Below, piece after piece: positions 1 to 9,219 of a stretch of DNA of 64,000 bases (the stretch's first letter is position 1; each line of letters begins with the position of its first letter). Position numbers and translations under genes: made by a program. The stretch spans positions 76,871,073-76,935,072 of the forward strand of contig NC_079149.1 in assembly GCF_945859685.1 (NCBI RefSeq). Reading direction: 5' to 3'. This DNA comes from Eupeodes corollae (lineage: Eukaryota; Arthropoda; Insecta; Diptera; Syrphidae). The notes beneath the pieces are model-generated. The model searched no databases, was not told the DNA's origin, and saw nothing but the letters and a program-made list of their open reading frames with translations.

Positions 1-2
1 CT

Positions 3-1139
3 AGCGGCATTCGTACAAAGGTATCTAAACTGTTCGATAACTCAAGTCATCTGGAAAACGATGTAATTATAATTGTCGAAACCAGGTTACATCCCGGCAT
101 ATCTTCTTCTGAGCTCTTTGATTCTCTTCTATTAAACGTTTTCAGACTTGACAGATGCATTACGGTAAATGAACCTGGAAGAGGAATATTGGTAGCTGTT
201 CGGTCAACACTTAATTTGATAATGCATGTGTTTTTGGCCATTTTAACTTGTCAAATATAAAATGAAACTGGTCAGATAATGATAATATGCTTTAAGCTAG
301 CAATATGATTAAAGATTTTGAATTTATTTTTACTGACCCTCTTTACTCTTTAAATCTCATTCAAATTAATGGAATCTCTAATTCATTAGATGCAATTTTA
401 GATCTTGTCTTTATTTGTAATGATTTATTGAATTGTAAAGTTTCAACTGTTCCTTATTCACTTTTAAATGAGTCCACTCACCATAAAGAATTATGTATTG
501 AAATTGAAATGTATATTTTTTCTAGTGCAACAACTACTCAGCTTTCAAATTGTTTTAACTTTAAAAAGGCAAACTTTATTGAGCTTAATAATTTTCTATA
601 TGCTATTGATTTGTACAGTGAATTTTTAAATTTAATTCTTGAACAAATGTATACTCGATTCTCGTCAATAAATTTTGAAAGTTTTTCCAAATTCATACCT
701 CTGGCCCACCAATCGAAATCAAAACAACAACCAAAGCGCCCGTGGTACAATAAGCATCTATCTAACCTTAAAAATGCGAAACGAAAAGCTTTTAATAAAT
801 ACAAACAAACTAGTAACGAGTTAAATTATTCTAATTTTAGTAAATTGCGTAAAGATTTTTTTATTCTGAATAAGTTTCTTCATAGGGGTTACCTATATCA
901 TGAATATTTAAAAAAACATAAAGTGTAATAGTAACTCTTTTTGGTCTTTTATATATGCAAAAAAAGTCTACCGAATTACCTAAAAATATGTCTTTCAGAA
1001 ATTCCGAAGCTTTAAATATTACTTCAATACTCGAATTCTTTGAAAATTTCTTCCAATCAGTATACTCAACTCCTAGTTTGAATAATCCTTTGTATATGTC
1101 AAAATTTGTTTTTGCTAAAAGATCAGTATTTTTACAATA
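3..1139 (+). pseudogene. LINE fragment: endonuclease and linker, broken
   Basis: The frame starting at base 3 reads like the N-terminal half of an APE-type LINE endonuclease: a KVSKLFDNS stretch, then VETRLHPGISSSELFD (the usual place of the catalytic E in an ETWL-type motif), then VFRLDR and GRGILVAVRSTL, ending near 263. A second frame (305-928) continues with a late endonuclease part (LLDLVF-like AILDLVFICND, then an H-rich region in place of the SDH motif) and a basic linker with PWYNKHLSNLKNAKRKAF typical of the stretch between endonuclease and reverse transcriptase. A third part (about 930-1139) gives FWSFIYAKKSTELPKN. About 70 residues are missing between the first two parts, and the frames differ, so it is dead. 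No reverse transcriptase follows. It resembles the LINE at 60.6-62.6 kb in the linker (FWNFVNSKKK there), so a Jockey/CR1-type family is likely. The element runs off the left edge. Confidence 0.75.
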
Positions 1140-1411
1140 AAATCAAGAAGTTTAATGACTGATTTCTTCACACTAATCCTAAGCTGACATAGTACCTAGT
1201 CTAGTTAGTTACAAAAAAGACCGATTTATATGTAATAAAATTTTATAATAGAATTATAATTTATAAAATAAAAATTATTTATTTCTTAAAAAAAGCAGTT
1301 GAAAAATTGACAAATTGAGTGAGCTTTATTGCTTCGATTCCAGTAATAACACTCTAGTCCACCGATTTTGCTGTACCAGAAAATACCCTTTTCTGTCAAA
1401 TTGGTAACGAA
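1140..1411. other. AT-rich stretch, no gene
   Basis: AT-rich sequence with no coding signal on either strand. It separates the LINE fragment on the left from the SINE on the right. Its last bases, 1400-1411, form the possible left half of the SINE target duplication. Confidence 0.6.
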
Positions 1412-1699
1412 TATATAAATAAATTAGGTGGTGCAACAGTCCGTAGAGACCCAAGGCCTAGTGACTTACAACTCTCAGCCATTCCTGTGTGCGAGTAATT
1501 GCAGGGATGTAAAGGTAGGCCCTTTACCAGTTTGCATGCCGAATCCGAACGGCTAATTTGAGAAAGCACTTTTCATGACAAGAATTACTCTTGGAGAATT
1601 TGTTAATTCCTCACAAGAGGCAGTACCCGTGAAAAAAAACATTAGGTGGGACAGGCAGGGATCGAGCCCAAGACCTCTTGCATGACAGTCCAACGCACT
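1412..1699 (-). mobile_element. tRNA-derived SINE, body and tail (part 1 of split copy)
   Basis: On the reverse strand this is the body and tail of the same SINE seen at 50,062-50,381. Shared landmarks are the box-B region (in + orientation GGCAGGGATCGAGCCCAAGA), the block CCGAATCCGAACGGCTA, the block CTTACAACTCTCA and the end GGTGGTGCAACAGTCC. The head is missing here because a LINE inserted at 1699/1700. The missing head resumes at 4451. Flanks attggtaacgaa (1400-1411) and attggtacagaa (4488-4499) match at 10 of 12 positions and could be the SINE's own aged target duplication. Confidence 0.85.
1686..1699. repeat. Target-site duplication, left copy (LINE 1700-4450)
   Basis: cagtccaacgcact, identical to 4451-4464. 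It flanks the LINE exactly, next to the LINE's A-tail (T-run at 1700-1707 on the + strand). Confidence 0.92.
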
Positions 1700-4450
1700 T
1701 TTTTTTTATAATTCATTTTTATTAATTCATTCTTAAACCTATCTTAAAGCTAGAACAAAATTCATAAAACTAGCCTAGTTATCCATAACTTACAACTAAC
1801 TTAATGGTCCCATACGGACACTCTAAGTTAAACTATAACAATTAAAACTAATGCCTTTCTGCCCTAAGATCTATTTTACTTCATTTAAATTTTATTTATT
1901 TTTGTATTTATTAGAAAATTTGTTTTTGTATTTTTGTTCTGTGTGCCACCATGCCTATTCTACTTAAAACTAAACCCTAAAACTATAAAACAAGTATGTA
2001 AACCGGCCAAGGCTTAAAACCCCATCCCGACTACCCACTATCAAGTGCCGATTGAAGCCACCAAAACTGGTTCTCCTGCTTCACCCTATCAGTTCGGTCC
2101 CGTTCGGACACAGCCCTACTGAACCGAAGGAGCTCTGCTCCGCCCTGTGCCATGACGTCCCGATTTTACGGGAGTCACCTATCCACGGTTCTTCGTCTGA
2201 CGTGGTAGATTAACGGAACTGCCAATCTATCCTGTATCAGACCGCATTTGTCTAAAAAGAGGAATGCATCTGTTGGTATAAAGCCGCTCAAGCGTGCACT
2301 TTCAAAATACTCGTCGTTCGGATAGAACGCCCCGAAAATTAAATTGTTGGTCGAAGACATAGTTCTTGCAATGTGACCTCGAACGAGTTTTATCACGAAA
2401 TTGTCAATTCTGTTGATTCGAGCCCCGTTGTATAGGACCTCGTTGGAATAGTAATGCACATAAGAAGACTCGGCTGTTCGATATAAGCCGGTACAGCGTC
2501 GTAAACACTGCCGCTCGAGCACCCGAAACTTCTCCATCTGGGAAGGGGCAACGTTGAACCACACAGGACAACCATAAACGATCATTGGCCGTATGAGGGC
2601 CATGTAGCAAATTACCTTCACTCTGGGGTCAAGCCGACTGCTAAAAAACAGCCGTTTCGTCAGAGCGAAGGCTCCTCTGGCCCTGGTCAGAGCAGCATTT
2701 ATGTGTCTGTCGAAATATAAATACTGATCTAACCAGATACCGAGGTACTTCACTACACTTTTGCTCGCTAATGGCTGCCCGTGAAGATCAACGATGACCA
2801 TCTTGCGCCAATTCTTACACGTATCCCTCGTGGCCCCAGCCAACGGAGTACGGAACAGAATTGTCTCCTACTTCTGGACATTTATTTTCAGTTTCCAGTC
2901 GTCGCAATATTGCTGAATCTTGTCGAAATCACGCTGCAAGAGAATTCTAATAACCTCAACCTTTCGGGCCGTTCTGTACGCAATTAGATCGTCGGCGTAC
3001 GCAATTGCCTTTGTAAGACTACCTATCAGATCGCTGGTGTAAACGCTGAAGAGAATCGGCGAATTCACCGCTCCCTGTTGAAGACCATTTTTAATTGAGA
3101 ATGTTGTGGTAGAAGTTACATTGCCACTTTTGACAACAAACTTTCTACCGTTAAGCATATCATAAAGTATATACAACAATGGCTTGCTTATGCCAAGCCT
3201 GCTCAGTTTTAGGTAAAGACCCTCTAACCATACGGTGTCAAAGGCCTTTTCCAAATCAACCAGAACAGCACCTGTGCATTGTTGTTTTGATTTATACCAT
3301 TGGATATCAGAAACGAGTTTAGACGCAGCATGAATTGTGTCATGACCCGCCTTGAACCCGAACTGTGTATCCGGAATTATTTTGCTGTCCGCAGCCCACT
3401 TAGTCAGAGCCCTATTAATGATCTTTTCGAAAACTTTGCTGATGTTCGGAAGAAGACTTATCGACCGAAGATTTGACGGGTTGGAGTTGTCCTTTCCCTT
3501 TTTCGGGAGAGGATAAACCACAGCGGTCTTCCAATGCACTGGATAGTATGCATTATTCAGTGCATTGTTGAAGAGTGTGGTGTAAATGTCAATTGCTTCC
3601 ATCGGTAAATGTCTCAGTACATTTTTGGATATAACATCAACACCTCCTGACTTTTTGTTTTTAATTGAATTGAAGATGAGCTGAAGCTCAACCTTCGTCA
3701 CTAACAAGGGACTTGGTCCCGTTCGCTCGGCGATTATGGCATTTGCCAAGGAATCGTCATTGAACCGCATGAAACCGCGGTTCTCAGATCGCCAATGTGT
3801 GATATCATTACGGAGGTAAAAGTGATTAAGTAGGGCTCTGTTTTCCAGGTCGTGGTTGGGGCGAATGCTGACATTCACCTTGCTGGAAAGCAGCTCCCAC
3901 CGCCTCCACTTTTTCCCTCGGATCTTCAATTATGTAAAAGTCATCGTCAAAGATGGCTTCCTCTGGATCTATTTGCGCTGTCCTGAGTACGTCTCTGTTC
4001 TCTTCAGTTCTTTGGAGTTTAAGACACGGAAGGTCATTATCGTTTTTTTTTTCCTGTTGATTTTGGGGAACATATTAGGGTCACTCGAATTAACTGACCG
4101 GATCTTGCGGTCCCAGTACTTGTTAATTGTTAGCCTGTAGTTCTCCTTAATCAACAGATTGACATTTTTTATTGACGACTTCAGTGTCCTAACCTCCAAG
4201 TCGCGTGGGTCTGTAAGTCGTCTGTGCAAGTTTTTGAGTCTTGTCAGTAAGCCACTCTTGTGCCTATGTAGTGCGTCAATTGTCGCGTTTCTGTAAGCGT
4301 CCATTTGGTCCAGTTCTTTGTACTTTGGGATTGTCCGTTCCATCGTTCGTTTTATTGTTTCGTCCATCTGTTGTAAGTGTTGGTCAATTTCTGTATTTGT
4401 AAGGTTTCTGTTGTTTGGTGTGGCTATGTCACTCGAACGAAGTTCTCTCG
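1700..4450 (-). mobile_element. 5'-truncated non-LTR retrotransposon inside the SINE
   Basis: A 2.75-kb LINE on the reverse strand. Its 3' end is the short A-tail seen as a T-run at 1700-1707, followed (in element direction, upstream) by a 3' UTR at about 1710-2170. Its 5' end is cut at 4450 in the linker between endonuclease and reverse transcriptase, as expected from incomplete target-primed reverse transcription. Both sides carry the same 14-bp SINE sequence. The element has no RNase H after the reverse transcriptase, which fits a Jockey-like or related clade rather than LOA or I. I could not fix the clade. Because the SINE copy it entered is itself recognisable, the order is SINE first, LINE second. 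Confidence 0.9.
2175..4449 (-). pseudogene. LINE reverse transcriptase ORF with one amber stop and frameshifts
   Basis: Reading leftward: a basic linker (4449-3972) with MERTIPKYKELDQMDAYR and ending SSDPNMFPKINR; a frameshift near the A-run at 4041-4050; DPEEAIFDDDFYIIEDPREK in another frame around 3965-3910; a second indel near 3888; then the reverse transcriptase to 2868. Visible motifs are KNKKSGGVDVISKNVL (finger), YPLPKKGKD, LRSISLLPNISKVFEKII, TQFGFKAGHDT, LVDLEKAFDTVW (catalytic D), NGLQQGAVNSPILF and AIAYADDLIAY (catalytic YADD, + strand about 2985-3005). The frame then meets a single TAG at 2868-2870 and goes on in the same frame to 2175 with KYLGIWLDQYLYFDRHI, a thumb-like region and CLRRCTGLYRT. 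The core is otherwise uninterrupted for about 580 codons, so this is one of the younger LINE copies in the window. It cannot make a full protein. Confidence 0.88.
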
Positions 4451-4464
4451 CAGTCCAACGCACT
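4451..4464. repeat. Target-site duplication, right copy (LINE 1700-4450)
   Basis: cagtccaacgcact, identical to 1686-1699. It is also the first piece of the resumed SINE head. Confidence 0.92.
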
Positions 4465-4487
4465 AACCATCATGCCACGGGTACCAT
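4451..4487 (-). mobile_element. tRNA-derived SINE, head (part 2 of split copy)
   Basis: On the reverse strand this reads GGTACCCGTGGCATGATGG then TTAGTGCGTTGGACTG, the head with the box-A region of the SINE seen whole at 50,062-50,381. It joins to 1699 once the LINE and one duplication copy are taken out. Confidence 0.85.
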
Positions 4488-4929
4488 ATTGGTACAGAAC
4501 ACTAGTACCAACATGACAGAACTATAGCTTAGTACTTCTGTGAAGAAATCAATTGGTACCGATTCGAGTATTAACAATTGGTATAGTAAAAAAATCCTAG
4601 CTTGTTGCTATAAACGAGTCCTAGCAAATTTTTGGTTTAACAATAATAGGACTAGGCCCTAGTACTTGTGAAGATTTGAGTACTAAAAATAAGACTAGTT
4701 TTGGTCCTAACGTTAAAACTCAGTGCAACTTATTAGATTTGTCGCGTTAAGTGAATGTAGGTGTTATTGTATTCATTGCTCGTCCTAATCAAATTGCTAA
4801 TGTATTGTATGATCTTTTCCCAGTTGTAAAAAGATGCTTAGGGCTGATGTTAATTTTGAATAAAACACAAATTATGTAGGTAATTATTTTGGTTTCTTTT
4901 TTTGTAGGATGATACTGGTATGGTTAAAT
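4488..4929. other. No gene; CTAGTA-rich unique sequence
   Basis: No frame with transposon or host similarity. The first 230 bases are rich in the words tagtac, ctagta and ggtacc in both orientations, which may be the wreck of a small inverted-repeat element, but I could not define ends. Confidence 0.4.
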
Positions 4930-5395
4930 TATGAATGGAACAAAACATCGGCCAAATGACCGCCGCAAACTCGGCGCCACACCTATTGTAATTCAGGCTA
5001 TGATCTCAGGATAGCGAACACTATTGATTATCGGTCCACAAACCACACAAAACAGTCGTTGGTTCTTCAACAATGACTCTTGGATTAACTTATTGACGAA
5101 TCAACTGATGTGGAAATGTTGCTCATCACTGAAGATCATTTTCTCTGAAAATTGATCATCCACTGACATTTCTTCTTTTGAACATTGACGACGCTTGAAA
5201 TGGTGGACAGGCTGTATTTCTTGAGTCGATTGACTCTAGCTTGACTGTAAGCTTGTAAATGCAAGTCTTTATGTATAATGTTCATCAAAAATGAGCGCAG
5301 CAGGTACACTTGTAGGGCACGACGCGACGACGAGTTGAGGTTTGACGACCCTTTGGAAAGCCTGTTTTCATAATTAGCTTGAATAAATTGAATGC
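4930..5395 (-). pseudogene. mariner-type transposase fragment, internally deleted
   Basis: On the reverse strand, frames that switch several times read LRSFLMNIIHKDLHLQAY (an N-terminal part seen elsewhere as KDLGLHAYKIQLTQ), then HHFKRRQCSKEEMSVDDQ, FSEKMIFSDEQHFHIS (first catalytic D in the SDEAHFHL motif), FVNK, and after a deletion the C-terminus GGHLADVLFHS followed by a stop at about 4933. The second and third catalytic residues (in WFQQDxATCHT and RSCDLTPLD) are gone. The same family occurs at 36.5-37.5 kb and at 63.36 kb to the right edge. In such families the protein cuts and pastes its own DNA; this copy cannot. No terminal inverted repeats found. Confidence 0.75.
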
Positions 5396-7418
5396 GTTGT
5401 TCGATTGTGTATCTTTCTTAAGTTTTGAATTAAGTTAGTCTGAAATTAAGAAATGCCAAAAAACTTAACATTAAGGAGTGGTTCACATTTAAGATTTAAA
5501 CTTAAAGATGGGATTTGATATTAAAGAAAAACTATAATGTTTGCTTGAGAATAAAAAAAGCTACTCAGCAGAACTCAAGAATCAAAATCGACAATCGACG
5601 AATTTGTTAAAATTCCCTGCTCAAAACTGATAAAATATCGAATAAGTTGATAAACATCTGCCTACCTAAGGTATCCTTAGAGTAATTTACAAATTAGAAT
5701 ATCATTAAACATTTTAAGTCCATTAAAACGAAAAAGAGGGTATAACCACAGTTGACTGACCTAATTGAACACATTTTAACCACATTAAGCTTTTATTGAA
5801 CCCAACTAATATTTTTGAACATTCATGCAGAAACATTATTTTTTATTGATTAAATACATGTTCGTGTAACACATTATACAAACATTAAGCTTAATAATAA
5901 AACGAAAAATTCATTAACTTATTAGTTATTACCAATTATTCTAATTACCAATCTATAAAACTTTTCAGTCACGAAACTGTAGTATCTCAATACTAGACTT
6001 ATTGTCAATATTAAGAAATGCCCTATAATTTTTAATAATTGTGTTTAACATACATAATCAAGCAGATATCAATACTAAGGGGTGTGTTGGAATAAGGCCA
6101 ACTTGTGCAATTAAATATGAATGGTTGTATTTATTTATATTTATGTTTACCAACAAAGTGTGTTTACATTCTAATAGAAAAAAACAATACATAGTTAGAG
6201 TAAGTATGGTTCCTTTTAATAGTTGTTGGCAACAAAGTTTTATTTTATCCCAAGAATGTCTAAACGCGACGATGTTTATTTGGTGTACTGTAAATAATAA
6301 CACTGTGCTAGAACTTTTAACTTTTTTTTTCAGACAAACGATTTATTGTAGGGCCTTACAATAGTTCCTTAAAATAATTTTAGGGTGCTTTTTTAGGTTA
6401 GCTTGCAGAAGAGAGATATTTGGCTTTTAAATCTAACAATATCAGGCTGATTTAATCAAAACAAGCTTGTATCCAAACAAAAAAGCTAATTTGTGTTTCT
6501 ATCCGATAACTATGAGCGGGGCCATTGTATTGGTTAAAGGGAATGTGTATGAAAGTATTAGCCTTTTGATCTAGAGTGGATATACTTAAGTATATTACAC
6601 ATAATTTTGAATCCTTTTTTAAAATGAATTCAAGTGTGCCAAGTAAAGTTTTTTAGCGGGTACTCCTCTCGCGAGGACACAAACATTGAAAGAAAATTGG
6701 CACTCAAATTACGCACTCATTTTTTTTTTTTTTAGTGACCGTTAGTTTGGTCTATCCGCATTATCAAATAAAATTAATTTTTCAAAGTTCTAAAACTCAT
6801 TAAAAAAAATAACGGAATACAATTTAAAAAAAAGACGTCTACACTTGTACTCAACAAAATTTGTACCAAACAAATTGGTTTTTAGAAATTATCCGATATC
6901 ATTGATAGGTGGATTCATATAAGTCATAGGGCTCATGGAGTTTAGTTTTAAAAACAAAGGTTTCATCTATTCGTAATTTAACGATAGTCACCAAATAAGT
7001 GTTTATCTTTCAAAAACAACTAAATAATATAATGCAGGTAATAATATTAAAGCTTTTCACAAAATTTTAAAGAGCAAACATTCAGGTTAATAAGAAAAAA
7101 TCTTCAATAAGAGATTGGCAGTTTGATATTCGGAGAAACTATATATATATTTTTGAAAAACTTACACCTTTAAATTTCTGAGACTCGTCTTCAATTCTAT
7201 CTAATCCATACAAATGTTTGCTTTCAAAATTGATTCATCTATTAAATAAAAAAGCTTTTCAGGTCTTTATAAATTTGAGGAATTAGCTTTGCATGCTCTA
7301 AAATTGAAACATAATATATGTAAATATCAAAAAACAACAAAAGTAACACTTTCGTTAACTTAAATGGCTAATTGAAATGCATAACGTTCTTTTCATATCC
7401 ATTTCTCCATTTACACTA
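5396..7418. other. 2-kb AT-rich stretch, no gene
   Basis: No credible coding region. A 107-codon open frame at 6041-6364 has no recognisable motif and is cysteine-, phenylalanine- and isoleucine-rich like AT-rich noise. A short segment at 6654-6710 (GCGGGTACTCCTCTCGCGAG) resembles the middle of the SINE at 50,165-50,200 and may be an old SINE remnant. A T-run of 13-14 lies at 6720-6735. Confidence 0.5.
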
Positions 7419-8045
7419 TCTAAACTAATACTATAAAGAGGAAAGATTTGTATTTTTGTATGTAACGAATAAACTCAAAAAGTACTGGACCAATTTTAAT
7501 AATTTTAATTTAGTACTAGATTACTATAGAAATCCTAAGAAATTCCTATTAAAACCAACCGAAGGTGTACAAAATTAGCCATAAATGTTTGTCATCGCAT
7601 ACGCTGCGAAGAGTATTTATGATAGGATGTTCGACAATATTATGGACTACTAGCGGCCCGTCCCTGCTTCTAACGGGTAGACATAAATTGGTACAACTCT
7701 AATATTCTCCACACTGCTTCAGATGTATGTACTTATGTACCGGCCGTTCAAATAATGTTTTGTCCCAAGGACAGACTTTTTCCGTAGTTGGTATCGACTT
7801 AAGGAAAAAGTGCTTTTCATACGGGCAATTGTATGTGGTACTTTGTCGAGGAGGATATCCTGAAAATCAATACGTTTTGTTGCCACTACAAACACAACAG
7901 CCAACGTAGTGCACAGTGAGGCATTAAGATAAACATACAATTTTGTTCTTATTTATTAATTTATGGTCGTTTTATTAACATGCTTATAACTTAAATATCT
8001 GTACTTATTTAACACTACCCCTGCGAAGCCGGGATGTGCCGCTAG
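7419..8045 (+). mobile_element. Collapsed Helitron with both ends
   Basis: The left end TCTAAACTAATACTATAAAG at 7419, followed by a GAGGAAAGATTTGT block and ...ACTCAAAAAGTACTGGACC, has the form common at insect Helitron 5' ends (TC start). The right end ACCCCTGCGAAGCCGGG ... CCGCTAG at about 8015-8045, followed by T, is the Helitron 3' form: a short GC hairpin a few bases before CTRR, inserted before a T. The base before the left end is A, giving the A/T host site. Only 627 bases remain, so nearly all of the Rep/helicase gene is deleted. At about 7652-7677 there is a reversed copy of a Helitron 3' end (ACTAGCGGCCCGTCCC), so the copy is either a fusion of two Helitrons or an internally rearranged one. 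Confidence 0.8.
7757..7932 (+). pseudogene. C-terminus of Helitron helicase
   Basis: The translation LSQGQTFSVVGIDLRKKCF, then SYGQLYVVLCRGGYPENQY and VLLP matches the last conserved blocks of the Pif1-like helicase of Helitrons (pattern SQGQTL..VGVDLR...FSHGQLYVA.SR......). A frameshift near 7895 moves to NVVHSEALR and a stop at 7930-7932, again the normal end (NVVY.EAL). All ATPase motifs before this are missing, and the catalytic arginine context SR is changed to CR. The stop lies 113 bases before the Helitron 3' end, as expected for an intact tail. Confidence 0.88.
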
Positions 8046-8699
8046 TATTTAATGTAAAAGCTTTAAATTGAAGTAAGAAGAGACTCATGTCACGTGTTTT
8101 TTGTTATTGCCATACTTATTTGCCTTGTTTGTTTTTAATTTTTGGAGAAATTCTTAACTAAGCGCACTTATTTCTTCAAATTATCAACAACCAAACATAT
8201 TTCGCTTTACAGTGTTTAAGTTTTGTCGATACTCTTTGATGAAAATATTTTCAAACAATTCACGCAAAACATTTTTGTTTTTGTTTTGGAATCTGTCTTC
8301 TACCATGACGTGCAATCTGCGAGTAAGCAGACTGAAAATTTTAGTAGTAATAGACTCCCAGAAATTGTGTTGAAATAAAATACACCTGTGGATTCTTCAG
8401 TAAGTAGAATTGCTGTATTTGGGAGACTGATAACTAATATTATCATATAAACAGAAATGACAGTAACTACCAAAATATTTTGTGTTTTATTCAAAATCAA
8501 CATCGGCCTTTCAAATTTAACCACGTTTTAATAAATAAAACAAATCTTTTATTCTAATTAACGAAAGAGTGATGTAAAATTGTCAGTTAATTTCTTTATT
8601 ATCTAAGGTACGGTACAATTTCTTTCGTTGGAATTGAATGTCGTAGACGGTTTTACGTGTTCCACAGGTAGTTAACATTTTGGACGAGTGATCTTCAAA
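8046..8699. other. No gene
   Basis: AT-rich sequence between the Helitron and the Tc1 fragment. No recognisable motif on either strand. The AT dinucleotide tract at 8708-8746 lies just to its right. Confidence 0.5.
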
Positions 8700-8764
8700 C
8701 ATGAGTAGATATATATACATTATATATTTATATATATATATATGTATAAAAAAAAGATCATTTT

Positions 8765-9219
8765 ATGTCTTCAAAAGACATTAGAGCCGAGTTACAGCTT
8801 CGAGTTTCTTCCAGAACAGTTCCCAGGAGACTTGCCGAAAATAATTTGCACGGGCGAAGCACAAGGAGAGTGTCCCTTTTAAGGAAAAAAAATTATGCGG
8901 AAGAGGATACGCCTTTAAAATGGATCCTACAGCAGGATAATGATCCGAAGCACTCGTCAAAACTTGCGAAAAAATATTTTCATGACGAAAAAATTTAAGT
9001 TATGGATTGGCTATCCCAATCACCTGATTTAAACCCATAGAAAACTTGTGGTGGAATTTAAAAAAGGGCGGTTGGGATTCACTCCAATAAAAATAAAACG
9101 AAATTTTGGTGGGTTATAAAACAAAAATTTCCGTCGAGAGATGCCATCACTTAGTTGACTCCATGCCCAATAGGTGTCAAGCTGTAATTAAGAGTAAGGG
9201 TGGGGCAACAAAATACTAA
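8765..9219 (+). pseudogene. Tc1-type transposase, internally deleted
   Basis: Starts with SSKDIRAELQLRVSSRTVPR and LAENNLHGRSTRR, part of the second helix-turn-helix of Tc1-type transposases, then jumps to DTPLKWILQQDNDPKHSSKL with the second catalytic D (QQDN). After a stop where N is expected come VMDWLSQSPDLNP and, one base out of frame, PIENLWW with the catalytic E. The spacing of 34 residues between this D and E is that of the DD34E Tc1 group. The frame ends AVIKSKGGATKY at the TAA 9217-9219, the usual Tc1 ending. Missing: the first DNA-binding half and the region with the first catalytic D. Inactive. No terminal inverted repeats could be matched by eye. Confidence 0.85.

Noticed and set aside
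6041..6364. 107-codon open frame on the + strand
   Set aside because: No recognisable motif, amino-acid use follows the AT-rich DNA, and the reverse strand is open too. No support as a gene.
8708..8746. Possible origin or promoter in an AT dinucleotide tract
   Set aside because: A plain microsatellite; nothing else supports a regulatory role.
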